From: Melanocharis versteri
Taxonomy: Eukaryota > Chordata > Aves > Passeriformes > Melanocharitidae
Direction of reading: 5' to 3'
Length of the DNA stretch: 64,000 bases
Assembly (NCBI GenBank): GCA_013397845.1
Contig: VZTG01001939.1
Coordinates: 1 to 64,000, forward strand
Shown: piece after piece, positions 12,216 through 24,419 of the stretch
Position numbering within the stretch: the stretch's first letter is position 1
Layout of the letters: each line of letters starts with the position of its first letter
Translations under genes and position numbers: made by a program
Notes under the pieces: generated by a model
What the model saw: only the letters and a program-made list of their open reading frames with translations
Database searches by the model: none
What the model was told of the DNA's origin: nothing

Positions 12216-14735
12216 GAAAAGAAACGGACTGCAAACAACAAAAACATGAGCGAGGCAGAATTTTGAGGAGCAATCTGGAGGCATCCACCTTCAGGCATCT
12301 GTTTGAGATCCCTGGACAGTTAAGTGTTCTCCAGAGAGCAGTTTACAGCACTCAAGCAAAGCTCCAGGGTACTCCAAATTCCCCTCCTGATAATATTAGG
12401 TGGGTTTGGTTGCAGAGCTCAGGCAGCTCTTCCTTCTGGCTCCCCTGTTTGATGGCGCAAATACAGTTTCGGCCCTTTGCAGAGAAAGTGCTATGCAACA
12501 CTGAGCCGAGACAAACACATCCTCCCTTTGAACTTTCAAAATTTAATGCCACTCCTTGGAACTTTCTCTGCAGATACTGCTTGTGGCATCACTCAGCAGC
12601 ACAGGCCAGATGCCCTTTGAAGGGGTCCAGGATCCATCCATTCTGTTCTTGCCTGCTAGGTGCACAACAGATGATCTAGGGTTTTTCTTGCTTAGCATGT
12701 AGAGCATCTTGCATCAGCAGGAGCCACTGCCTTTGTTCCTACATTGTATGCTATCTCCCCATGTCCCACCCAGTGCCATATTCAATTATTCATGAGTGAA
12801 ATAACAGTTTTCAGCATTAATAATTTACTGCTACACCAAGGAGATGTGTAAGGTAAAATGTAACTGATACGGGAGTCTGAGCTTTGGCAGCTTTTATAAT
12901 ACTCATTCATCTAGTATTTTCCATCATTAATCCTTGTGCTTTGCTGACTAGAACATTTGCTCAATGGCAGGCATATTTCCCCACTGACATGGATCTGGTA
13001 CACAGGTTCAGTACCTGCAAACAAGAAACATATTTTTGTTTGTGGGACTTAATTTATTAAAGTGCTGACATCAGATTCTGCAAAGTCTTACTCTCAGGAG
13101 AAGTCACATGGACCTATGTAGGTCTACTTGCTTAAAAAAAGCCTGCTGATATCAGTGCAAGGTAGTGAGGATGGGTCCCAGGTAAGCATGTAATAATAAT
13201 GCAATTAATAATAATTAATAATTTATTATCCAGCATCACAGACAGTCCCACTGCCTTTCTTGTCTGAAAAATGAGAAAGCCTTTCCCTTTGGGGGGACCT
13301 GAGCTAATTATATTTCCTGAAAGCCTCATCAGAAAGCTCTAATTCACTGCCTGGCAGCACACAGGCATTGAAGAGATGCAGGTGTAGGAAATTTCCCAGG
13401 ACAGGCACCTGACGCAGGGGCATTCACTACACTCCTCTGTTAAGGTAATGGTACATTTGGCATTTCCTTGATCTGACCCCTGTAGCCACCCCATGAGATG
13501 AAAGGAACAGGATCATGAGCAATGCACCTCTGAGTATATCCTATACAACCAGGAAATTCAAGTGCTCATTTCAAATTAAGCCACAAATCCAAAGAAAAGG
13601 TTCCGTTCCTCGCTGTGTCTTCCTCACAGCAAGAGAATCTTGAATATTACATTAATAAACTTAAGCTGCTGTGTTGCTTAAGCATCAGTACAAGACTTGA
13701 TTTGAAGTTCAACAGAGACACAACAGTTATGTAACTCAGAGCAAGCATCAAAGTTGAGCTGAGTGGCATGGCATGCTGTCCCACACCTCATCACTGCTAA
13801 CCTGATATCCCCCTCCCCTGTTGCCTCTAGTTTAAAGCCCTATCAATAAGCCCCACTAGCCTTTGACTAAAGAGCCTCTTCCCTCTCTGAGAGAGGTGAA
13901 ACCTGTCTGAATTCAGCAAGTCTGGTGTCATGTAGGCCATCACTTTATCAAAGAAAACAAAAATTCTGGGATGGAGCCATGCATTAATACACTAACTGTC
14001 CAGGGATCTGAAACCATCTGTTTCTTTCAATATCACTACCTGCACCTAGAAGAACAGAGGGAAAAATAAACTGTGCCTCTGATTCCCTCACCAACTGTCC
14101 CAAGGCATTGAAGTGTCTTCAGCAAAAACAGTATTTCCACCTAAATTCAATGACACAGTGATTGATTTATTTATTTAATTTACCAAGTGAAGACCTGAAT
14201 ACCAGAATACATCTAAAAACCAGGTTCATACTTATTAGATCTCTACTTTGAGGTAGCAGGTGTATTATTTGAAAAATGTCAAGTAACAAATTGAACTCAT
14301 GATTTTTTTTATTGCGAGCTGAGCTAAGTCCTAAGAAGTTTTATTAACTTGGCATACTGAGTACTTTCACAGACTTACAACATGCCAGAAAACATGTCAT
14401 GATTTTCATTCATTTGCTTGCATTTGCAACGATTTGGCTGAGTTTTCCTGCATAAACAGTTTTCAACCTCCAGCTTGCTCTGGACTCAATTCCTGGATGA
14501 AAACTCACAAGTTTGCTCATTTCCCTACCTTGGCCTGCTTATTTTCCTGGGTCATCTGCAACAGACCACGTTCTCTGAAAGCAGAAGCCGGAATGAGAAC
14601 CCGGAAGCTCTTTGCTTTCCAAGACACCTGTGCACTAGTCCTGGCTTTGCCAGGTGCCTGTTGCATCAAGCTGGTCAAGTCACTGCTCCAGCTCTGCCAC
14701 CCTGCGAGCTCGCTGGCTGAGGTCCTGTCCCTTGC
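12216..14735. other. Noncoding DNA right of the CR1 fragment, no gene recognised
   Basis: An open frame of 138 codons on the + strand (12263-12679) begins just past the CR1 fragment. Its opposite strand is also open and it shows no known domain, so it is treated as chance. A TAATAA/AATTAA-rich simple patch lies at 13185-13230. On the minus strand, a pyrimidine tract leads to TTTGCAG|GTACTG near 13013-13017. No gene is supported. Confidence 0.55.
13185..13230. repeat. TAA/AATTAA-type low-complexity patch
   Basis: Repeated TAATAAT and AATTAATAAT words give an imperfect trinucleotide repeat of about 45 bases. It is simple AT sequence with no parent element visible. Confidence 0.6.
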
Positions 14736-15160
14736 AGCGCACTGCACAATCAATAGCATAACAGGGCTTTGATATTGATTAGGGCTGCCAGCTGCTACAC
14801 TTAAGTACATCGTAACAGCAATAATCAGAACAAATAAGAAATGCTACATGAGGTTTCCAGTGCAGGGAAGGCTTTCTGTACTGCACAGTGTGTCAGCAAC
14901 AGTGCAGTAACCAACAGCACTTAAGAGGCACAGAAGGAACACATTCATTAACCAGGGCCCACTTGCTATTGCTTTTCACTGTAATCACAATCTAATGATA
15001 TTGAGGTTTTCAGAGCAGCTTACTGGGAAGAACAAATAAACAAACAATGCATAATGCAATGGTTCTGACTCTCAGTGGAAAATTGCTGCTATTCCACAAC
15101 AAAACTGCACCAATAACGCAGTTGGTGCAATTGCACTTTCCTTGCTGCACTACTGCTGCA
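14736..15160. promoter_or_regulatory. Enhancer-like (possible conserved noncoding) stretch
   Basis: It contains CAATCAATAG near 14748, GATATTGATTAG near 14771, a run of SOX/FOX-like words (ATTGCTTTTC, AACAAATAAACAAACAATG) and a perfect 12-bp palindrome GTGCAATTGCAC at 15125-15136. The clustering suggests regulatory DNA. Evidence is limited to texture and motifs. Confidence 0.22.
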
Positions 15161-18100
15161 CAGTGCTCCTCCCCTGGGAGGTGACTGGATAGTTTCTTGC
15201 TGAACCTTATTTATAGCACTCTACAGATTTCCCACTGGTGCAGCCAGACACAGGCATTTTGCAAAAGGGACAAAAAAATGTATTCTTTTGCTTAAAGACA
15301 TGTTAAGGGAACCAGACTTTTAGAGAGCTTGTGATGCATACAGCTTATCACTAAATTTCTATTGCAAACTATTTCCTAGGGAGTGAGAACTGATGTTCCT
15401 ATTGCTTAAGACATATAAACAACAAATCAGTAACCTACATGGAGGAACATGCATTTGGCTAACTGAGAGCTAAGTCATGAAACAGACACCCGGACCCCAA
15501 TTCAGTCAGAGAGTTAAACTTGACAGCATCAGCACTTATCACCCACAATTTCCTCTGTGACTGGCATGTTAAATGAAGCTGAAAATTGCTTCCTAAACAC
15601 AACATGCTTAAATAATCAAAACAATCTTAATGTTAGGGACAGACTATTTCCTTTTGTTTCTAGCTAAACAACTCCCATTTTGCACAGTCAGGTTTTTGCA
15701 AGGCTTCTGATGCAATCTTTTGGGCAACGCATACAGAAGGATGACTGAGGAAATCTATTAACACATATTTGCACTAAGGCCTTGATATAAAATTCTCAGC
15801 CATGATCTGCTGGTCCTAGCATGCACTGGCCACACGTGTTCCTCAGGACATGTGTCTCTGTCCTTAAATGGCTAATACAAGCACTTAGGACTTTATATCC
15901 ATCCCAGAGCTCAGTACTGCATAGCTACCCAGGCATTAGAAATGAGTTTTCCAGAGCAGATTAAATCCCGTCTTGGGTAAAGAAGATCAGGGGAGTCTGT
16001 GAAGCCAAACAAGCTGTTGTGCAGATGTAGGAACACACAAACCTTGCCAACAGGGTCTTAATATAGATGTCAGAGTCCCCTTATGCGCTGGGTTGCTAAG
16101 GATTGTGTATCCACACTGGAAGCCGAGCAGAAATTTCCAAGGTGATATGAAATCTCTTCCCAAACAGTGAGTTCAAAACAAATTTGGATGTGTCTATATG
16201 AGCTCAGAGAACAAGGCAGAACTGGCACACTGAGATGCCAAGGAGCTTAGTGGGCCTATGGCAGATGCTCCAGAAGAATACACGATGTCCCTCAGAAAGA
16301 AAGCACGAGTAGTTCTGGTGGTTCGGGGATGGTTTCCCAGCATCACTCACACCGAGCCTATGTGGTGCTGTAGTGGTGGTTATCAGCACAAACAAGAGAG
16401 CAGGCAAATGCATTACAAAATGTTGCAAGCAGCTGACGAAGTAAGATTTTGCAAAGACTCACCTCAGCATTACAGTCACACATCCTTTTCTTTGTTAATG
16501 TAGCCATATTCTTAGGCATGCTGCCTTTATCCTGCTAAGTGCTCACTGCTTACAAACACCTACCTGGCAGCTACACCAGAGGCCCAGCCTTACTTAAATT
16601 TAACCCTTGTTTAAGAGGAAACGCCTTCCTCAAGTTACTTGCTTGTAGCTTCTGCATTATCTCAGTGGACCTTTTGAGGCTGTGCAAAACCTTTGCCTCA
16701 GAAAAGATCTGACTTATCTCAGAGGAGTGCCAGAGCTTTATTTAATCACATTTATCCTTTCTGCATCTTTGCACCTCTACAACTTTAAGCCTTTCTTGAC
16801 TTAATTCCTTTGGGAATCATTAATTCATTCACGCTTTTGATCACCTTCTCCTGCCTGCCTCCCATCTCACCAGCCATGAAAGATGTTATACCTCCCAGCC
16901 GAGAGTCTATAGAACAAAGGTGTATCCAGCCCTGCTGTGTGATACAAGGACTTTTTGGGACCCAGATATCTTTAAAAATGCAGAAGAATACTCTCCTCCC
17001 AGTGGGAAAAAAAAAACCCCAACAACAACAAAACACCAAGATAAACTGTTTAAAACAAAATGCTATGATTAAATTTTCTCTGCTTAAAAGATAAATTTAA
17101 AAATGAGGCGATCTCCTAGAATTCAATCCCACATGATTCTAAAGCTCTGGGATGCTGCAGAGTGCAATATGCACCTACAAGGGATATTTGAAAGATAATG
17201 AAATAAATCCTGCCATCAAGCAAATGTAGACAGACTCCAGGAACCATTAAAAGTTTTGTCAATCCATTCTGCAAATAGACACCCTATATTGGCAGTTCTC
17301 TTCATCAAGCACATTTCAGGAATAATAAACTGGTAAAATACAAGATAGTATGTAAAGTGAATTGATCATGATGTCTGAGTGCCAATATAGAAAGCAAATA
17401 ACCTGAAGTAGAAGAGTTTTTTAATCCCTCAGGAAAGTCATAACATCATCCGTAACCGGAACTGAAGTGAGAACAAAGTAAAATAAGTCAATTTTAGGTG
17501 CACAGATTTAGCAGATGGGGCAATTAGTCTTCAGAACCAGCACAGACAAACAATTTGGGTGGCGTTAGCATTTTGCAGAGTCCTAAGCACTGTTGCTCTG
17601 CAAGGCAGCAACTGGAAAAGCTTCTGACAGCTACAGTAGGACAACGATAGGTGCTCCATGATGGATATTTGTGTGGGAGACCAAGTTTGTGACTGACCAG
17701 AACAGCCTCTGCACCCGCAAAACAATTCTGGTTGCAGTTTGTGATAAGCAGTTACGGTGGGATTAAGGGCCTCACTAAGTCCTGTATCCCCCAAAACTGT
17801 AGCTGACCTCATTCAGATGACAGATTAATTACCTTCTGCTCTTCCTAGCTATCCCTCCTTCAGCTTCATTCATCTCCCTGGGGAGACAACTCCCCGGTTC
17901 TAGAATCACCACGGTCAATCCCAACCTGAGGAACTGCTGATGACTGGATAACTGCAGTGTGATGGAGCACCCTGAAAGATGCATCATAAACCCTGCCCAA
18001 AAGAGCTCTGCCTAATTAGATGAGAGGAGTAGGCGCTGGGGGGAAATCCCAGGCAGAGGGAGGTTAAAGTAGCTTGCTCAGACTTACACAACAGGCAAAA

Positions 18101-20395
18101 TCAGGGTAGATTCTACCCAATTCACTTTAACTTCACTTTTCATCCATCAGAGAAACATTTCTTGACAAAAGATTCTTTAAAAATTATTTTAGTATTAAGT
18201 CTAAAATAGGGACAAGAGAAACAGCTGCAGTTCTGACAGATTATCTCAGCTGAAAATCTGACCTGTTCATCTCCTGTAGCATGGATAATCAATTTTCCCC
18301 ACATCAAAATGTGTTAGCAGTTAGTAGCAGCAACTCCTTTTTTGTTAATTAAGAATGAAGTATGCCACAGATCACAATTATTTTTGAAAAATGTCGATGA
18401 TAATTCAGCATGTGAACAGACAGAACATTGTATCATTATTTTAAGAAAAAATACAGGTTGTGTTCTTGGAAAAAGACTTTCTAAGATTTTATAAGCAAAA
18501 CTAGAGAAGCTCAGATTCAACAACAGTATGGTATTTTAGGAGACATGAGTAAAAGGACTGGTTTTTGTTAATTCATTAAAATCTGCCCCGTGACCCTACC
18601 TCAGCACTCCAAGGCCTGAAGTGCAGAGGTAGTGTAATAATTGGGTTGTGTGTGCAGCATCTGCTTTTTAATGAACCCATGATGCCCGTACTCCACTGAA
18701 GACAGAGCAGAATGTGCTACTTCCACACATTTTGGTTTTTTAACATCTTCTAGATATTTACAAAAGTACATAACAAGGCGCTACATTTGCCAGAGGACAA
18801 ATCAGGTGCAAGCTCTCCTGCATTTCATGTTTCTTGTTAGGAGTTTGATTTTTGAGGAAACCTGACAATTGCATGAAAAAAAGCCTCATCCCTCTTAACC
18901 TGCCTCAGCAGAGAATCCATCCTGCTTGCTGCAGTGCTGAACTCCAGCCAGCTGAAACAAATACCTCTTTGTTCATCTGCTTAATCCCCAAGGGCAGCAG
19001 CCAGGTCAAGATTAACAGACACTCCCTGCTCCCTGCTATTTTTTTTTCACATGACCTTTAAAAGCAAACCAACGCGACACAGTGCACGCACAGAACAAAC
19101 TCTGAAAACACGCACACAACTGGAGCCCGTGCTCCCCAGTCCAATCCCCAACATAAAATGCCCATATCTCCTTCTGGGGCTTTGCAGACCGCTGGAATAA
19201 CAAGAAGTCCCTCAGACTGCCAGGCAGATGCTCTTATCTGCTCTAACTCCCCCAGGAAAGGACAACCACTAAAATATGCACCAGATGGTCAAAAAGCCAA
19301 CCTGAAAAATGGAGGGAAGGTGTTCTCTGGAAAGTGCTTGCATATCTAACACTGGTGACACAACTATCTGGATTTCTCCATTTACTCTACACTACTAATG
19401 ACTTCAGCAACACATTTATAGCATTATAACTTAGGGACCATCCTTCAACTCTGAGCATGAATCTATAGCTTAGTCTGTTCTAGATGTCAGTAATAGTAGA
19501 TTACCTTTTTATTCCCCTTGCTCTAATTCTCAAGGTGAAAAGTTGTCACAAAAATCACTTGCTAACTAATACAGGTTCATCAACAATTTGCATTTGCTAA
19601 TGATATTTAACAGACCACAGTGATTGCTGTCCAGAATTCTTCTAAGAGGCAAAACAAACATCTAAATTATAACTTTCTAACATCTGCTTCCTCTAGGGGA
19701 GGATTTGTATGAGGTTTGACAGATGCAAGGGCTCTGAAGAACGGCTGTTACAAATGAGCCAGATAGCAGAGTCTTGGAAAATGCAGCCAATCTCAGCTTA
19801 TTGAAATGAGCTCCAACCCGAGGCAGAAATAACACACAGCTGTTCCTTCTGACTGCTGTACAGGAGAGAGATGGTATCTTGTGATAGTATTAATAGATCT
19901 CATTTTCCAGGTGGTATGCAGAGTAAACGAGAGCTCACCATTTCATCTCATTTGATGTTATTTATAGTGTATTAAACAAAAAATCCCAGACCCCACCCCC
20001 GCCCCCAAATCTACAAGCTAGCTGTAGCAATGATAGTGCTAAGCAAAAGAGTCAACAACAACCCAAGTCCATACATTAGCTTTTCACTCAAAACATAATT
20101 CTGTGCACGCCACAGTAGGAGTTTTTAGGGTCATACTGTCTTCAGATAAGTGAAAGACAGTTCTGTGACTATAACTCTTCAATTCAACATAATTCTTATT
20201 AAAACTTATCATGAATTTTATTTACTAAGCCCAACATAAAGAAAATTGGATGTTAACACAGTAGCAACTCCTTTTAACAATAATTTTAAATCTGCCTCTA
20301 CGCCCTATTCCCAAGACACTCCTCTGACTAAAGAAATAGCTGCCTTCTGGAGAGAATGAAGGAAAGAGAAATTTCTATGTTTAGCACAAATCCTG
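15161..20395. other. Noncoding DNA, no gene recognised
   Basis: There is no long or recognisable reading frame. Paired opposite-strand ORFs (16204-16503, 16785-17094) are shadows of each other without domains. A short run of A followed by CCCC and CAACAA words lies at about 17007-17038. No LINE, LTR or RNA gene was recognised in these 5.2 kb. Confidence 0.6.
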
Positions 20396-20505
20396 CAAAA
20401 AAAAAAAAAAAAAAAAAAGAAAACAAGAAATTATGTACCTTTTGAAAAATTTGTTGGGATAGGAGTATTGGGGTTTTTTTCCCCCCCTTTTTTCTTTTTT
20501 TAACA
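20396..20505. repeat. 22-base poly(A) and nearby C/T homopolymer tract
   Basis: A run of 22 A occupies 20397-20418. It is followed at 20471-20501 by G, T, C and T homopolymers in a row. The second tract ends in TTTTTTTAACAG, which mimics a very strong splice acceptor on the + strand. No retroposed gene body was recognised next to the poly(A). Confidence 0.7.
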
Positions 20506-23500
20506 GAATTAGTGAGAAGATGTAACAGGGCTCCTGCTTGTTTGTACATCCTGTCAAGCAAACACCGTGATCAGAAACAACAGTGCCAAAAGTCTTAGAG
20601 ATGGGAAAGAAAACAGGAAGAGCAGATACTTTTTATGGCCAAAGAAGTCCCATGAAACCTGGTGACACACTGTCTGCTGTCATGGACTGGTGGCCTTAAT
20701 TAATGCTGCACTTATCCCCTCTCAAACCTGTGCAGTTTCATTACGGTTTTGGGCTGTGGGAGGACAAGCAGCTGGGACTTGGGCTGATCTCTGCAGGACT
20801 GCATCTCCAGGGCCAGCTGTTGACTCTTCCTGAAAGAGGTGGACAAGGGCTGGGTAAAGCTGTTCTACCAGTCTCCTGTCAAAAGGTGAGTTAATTTTCT
20901 TGGGCAGCAGGAGTGAGGGCATATGCTGGCTGTGTGTTGAGCTGTGTGTTTTAACACTGCTGCTGCTTCAGGGAAGGCGTGTTTGACCACATAACCACTT
21001 CTCCCCTGTGTGGGAGAGCCTGCCCATAAAATTGCTTCCCTTCAATTTTGGGTCAAGCTGTGCACAAATCTCATGCAGGCTGTCCAAATCGCATGCAGGG
21101 TATAAAACCACAACCACATCTGTTTCTCATACTGCAGTTCCACACAGTTCTGCACCCTTCTGGCCTCACAGTCCATAATCTCTATTAAATTCATTCTGTG
21201 TCTGACAGGATAAATTCTCATTAGCATCTTGTGCTTTCCCTTCTGAGACCACTCAGGAATAACATACATTACTTGCCAACCTAAATGGCACTTTTCCTTG
21301 TGCCCAGCCTCTGGCACTTAGAAAAACGAAGGCCAACTATCCTGCAAAAGGAAGCACCAGCATAACTTGTAGAATTTGACGGCTACAAGTAGTGAATAAT
21401 TTTAAAGAGTGCCTAAACAGACAGGATGCTTATCAGCTGCCAAACTGAACAAAAGTTTGGTGGGCTCACAGCACCAGTGCAGCATGCTGGGCAATGCTGT
21501 TGCTGTTGTTACCAGTATTAGGAAAGACATGGTGCCCACAGGAATACATATGTACTGCCTACCACCTAGCCAGGAGAGAGAATACAATTTGCAGCTACGT
21601 AGAACAGTTCATTATCTGTTTTGAATTTCTTTGTTTTACTCAGTTTCCCTTAAGAAACCTTCACCAAAGTGTCTCAAAATGAAGGATAAATATTGAACCC
21701 CCTTGTTTCAGAGATGCACTGTCATAGAGGAACAAAATTTTAATGCAGGTAAACTTGCAATGTTGTAAAGCTCACACTGTTGTACAAGAGGCACTGAACA
21801 TACAATCTGTGTGCCAAGACTGAAGTATACTATTGCATATCCATAACAAATTTCCAGTGGATCGATGGAGTATGTAAAATCTGAGTGAATAGCACACACA
21901 TGACACAGCTGATATGATACTTCAGGACATGAAGGTGAGTAGTCTAAACACTCTAAGACTCTCTTTCCAGTCACAATTTAAAACCTTGAGATGTTGAAGC
22001 AAAAAAAAGCCTGCTCACTGTGAAAACCACGTGGAGCTCACACTACTTGTCCTTAGGATGAAGACCTTTGACTCAAAGACTCTGTGCTAAAAGCTGAATA
22101 GAGTAACTGATCCTTACTACTACTGAATAGCACTCCTCAAATATGGCCAGACTTGACAAGTCATAGGTGCCATAAAGCCTTCCTAAATAAGCAGTCATAA
22201 GAGTCATCCAAAAAAATAGAGGTACTTTCCCTTGGAGTATCTTATCCCTCACAAGTTATCAAGCACTGCCTGAGAAAATAAAGGGCTGAACATGTTATTG
22301 TCTAAGATGCTCACAGACAGCACACTGCAAGCAGGTGCAGACATTTTTATTTTTTCAATGTACTATGAGAACTTCTCTATACCAGGGTAACCCTCCCCAA
22401 AAGAAAGGCTTTGTACACTTGTCACTGGAACTGAAATTACCCATGACCAAGGCAGCAGTTCAGAAGTGAAATCCCTGCTGCAAAATTGTACCACTTGCAA
22501 GAGTCAGCATTTCATGGCTACTTTAAGGGGTAATGGACTTCCTAAACACAAAATTAAATTCCTACATTTATTCTTGAGCAGTTTTCTAGAGGAATGAGTG
22601 TCAGCACATCCTTGGGGATGTAGACTAGAGGCAACCCTTCCATTATCTATGTTATAGAGGAAAGCTGTTGCCTCTTTATTGGGTCACCTAGAGATAGGCC
22701 GTGCCATGTGAAGCTGATGCTGAATTGGGAACACACAAGTGAGAAAGCTGGAAGGATCATATAAGTCTCAGGAAAATGTAGAATTCCATATAGCATGGAC
22801 TGGAACAACAGACAGTTTTCTTGCACCATGAACACTTATGAAGGAGAGAGCCACTCCTCCTCCTTCATCTAGTCCACCAAAAAGCAAAATTTTGGTGAAG
22901 AAGAGTTTAATGTCTGGGCAGAAGATACCAGACCTCTCATTTGAATTTTTTTTTTTCCAGAGTACAGCAAAAATGAAGGGTTTAACCAGAAGATGAGGAA
23001 CAGGAGCCCCATAACATCTGGTTCCCAGTCTTACAGCCTGTCCTCAGATGCAGGAAGGAGAAACCTCCTGCAGCGATACAAAAGGACCTGTATGCTACTG
23101 GTGGCTTTTTATTTTTCAGTGATTCTATAAATGAGAGGAAAACAAAGATTTAGCTGAGAATGGTTTTTTTCCTGGCCACCGTCATATAATCTGTAGGATG
23201 GACAATTCTTGCTACCTGCATTTAAGCCAAAGTAATTTGATTAAAAAGAATTCCATAAGAAAGAAAACCTTTCTGTTTCAATTCCTGCCCTCCCCCAATT
23301 TGCTATAAACAGTAACATCAAAGTCTGAGCTAATGATGTTACCTAGAGATAATGCATAGAGCAATTTCTACTGCATGATGAACTGAAAAGAGACAAGCAC
23401 TTCAATGCAATAAAATCAGGAGAGGAATTACTTCCAAAACAGCTGTAAAGGGATGGAAAAGGGAGAAGTTGCTAAGAGGGATTGATTAACATTAGCACCC

Positions 23501-24338
23501 TCGGTGCTGAGAAACTGGGAACATCTTGAAAATTTTCAGTGAAGACGTAGAACTGTAACACTTCTCAGGTCACGTACAAGAAGAAGTGAAACTAATAATT
23601 CAGAATATATTTGCTCCAGGATGGTTATGGTTTCAGTTCCATGGATACAAGTCTCAGGGGGATCTAAGAGTTTTGCTCTGTAGTTCAAATCAGTGGTTGG
23701 AAAACAGTGCTCAGATGTTCTCTGCTCAGCGATTAAAGGATTAACAGAGCAGGGCAGCAGCTTTCAACCTCTCAAAAGTTCTGAATTTGTGTTTGTACAT
23801 GCTGAGCTTTTAGGGCTGACCAAGCAGGAGATCATTTGAATAGGATTTTCAAAGGCAGATAGAACATACCTAGCCCCTTTCCATATTATAAAGCAAATGA
23901 AAAACACACATTTCCTGAAATTAAATCTTGATACTCCAATAAACTCAAGGAGAGAACAGACCTCTTCTCCAATGCAGGGTTCATGCAAGAGCCAGAGCTT
24001 AATGGGTAAAGGATACAGAATAGGGATTTTTTAGAAAGATTTATCATCATCTGCGGGGCCTAGAGATGAGAAATAGGAGTGTCATGATTCCACCAACAAT
24101 ATCTGTCACTAAGATTTCCTGAATGCTCAGACTTGAAAATAGACTTAAATTAACAATTCACTGGATTAGATACTGGATTATCAAGTATTTGCAACCCAGT
24201 TTTGAAAGAAAGATCTATGCTGTGTTTAAAATGCATCTTGAGTAAGCCATCTCTGTTTTGTTAAAACCATAATAATAAGGCTCATAATTACTTGACATAG
24301 CTTATTTTTTTATATGGCTCACATGCTTTTCAACACAG
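20506..24338. other. Mostly noncoding DNA holding one exon-like block
   Basis: The only structured signal is the acceptor/donor pair framing 20736-20885, listed separately. Another strong donor, AAG|GTGAGT at 21935-21940, follows the acceptor-like TTTCCAG at 21851-21857, but the 77 bases between have stops in all frames. No repeat family was recognised. Confidence 0.55.
20736..20885 (+). other. Candidate unrecognised exon (150 nt, open, framed by splice consensus)
   Basis: The left side has a pyrimidine-rich acceptor (CTTATCCCCTCTCAAACCTGTGCAG) ending at 20735. The right side has AAAAG|GTGAGT, a strong donor starting at 20886. The 150 nt between are exactly 50 codons and open in the first phase, beginning FHYGFGLWEDKQLG and ending VLPVSCQK. 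I recognise no protein family; the composition (rich in Gly, Leu, Gln) is unremarkable. It could be an alternative exon, a lncRNA exon or coincidence. The opposite strand is also open, which weakens the coding case. Confidence 0.25.
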
Positions 24339-24419
24339 GAACTTCCAGAATATATTAAGCCTGTTCTACACTCATCAAGTGTCCTGAATCTGGCCGCAGC
24401 AGTGCCAGCTGCTTCACAG
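24339..24419 (+). other. Candidate unrecognised exon (81 nt, open)
   Basis: A T-rich tract followed by GCTTTTCAACACAG forms an acceptor ending at 24338. CACAG|GTAAAG forms a donor starting at 24420. The 81 nt between are 27 open codons starting ELPEYIKPVLHSSS. Length divisible by three and an open frame are modest evidence, since a stretch this short is often open by chance. No homologue is recognised. Confidence 0.18.

Noticed and set aside
14248..14275. TGAGGTAGCAGGTGTATTAT, resembling the let-7 microRNA 5' end
   Set aside because: No complementary arm within 80 bases on either side, so no precursor hairpin can form. The seed match is chance.
20397..20418. 22-base poly(A) as a possible processed-pseudogene tail
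   Set aside because: No gene-like body or target duplication recognised on its left.
21858..21934. 77-nt block between TTTCCAG and a strong AAG|GTGAGT donor
   Set aside because: All three frames contain stops and the acceptor tract is weak. A noncoding exon is possible but unsupported.
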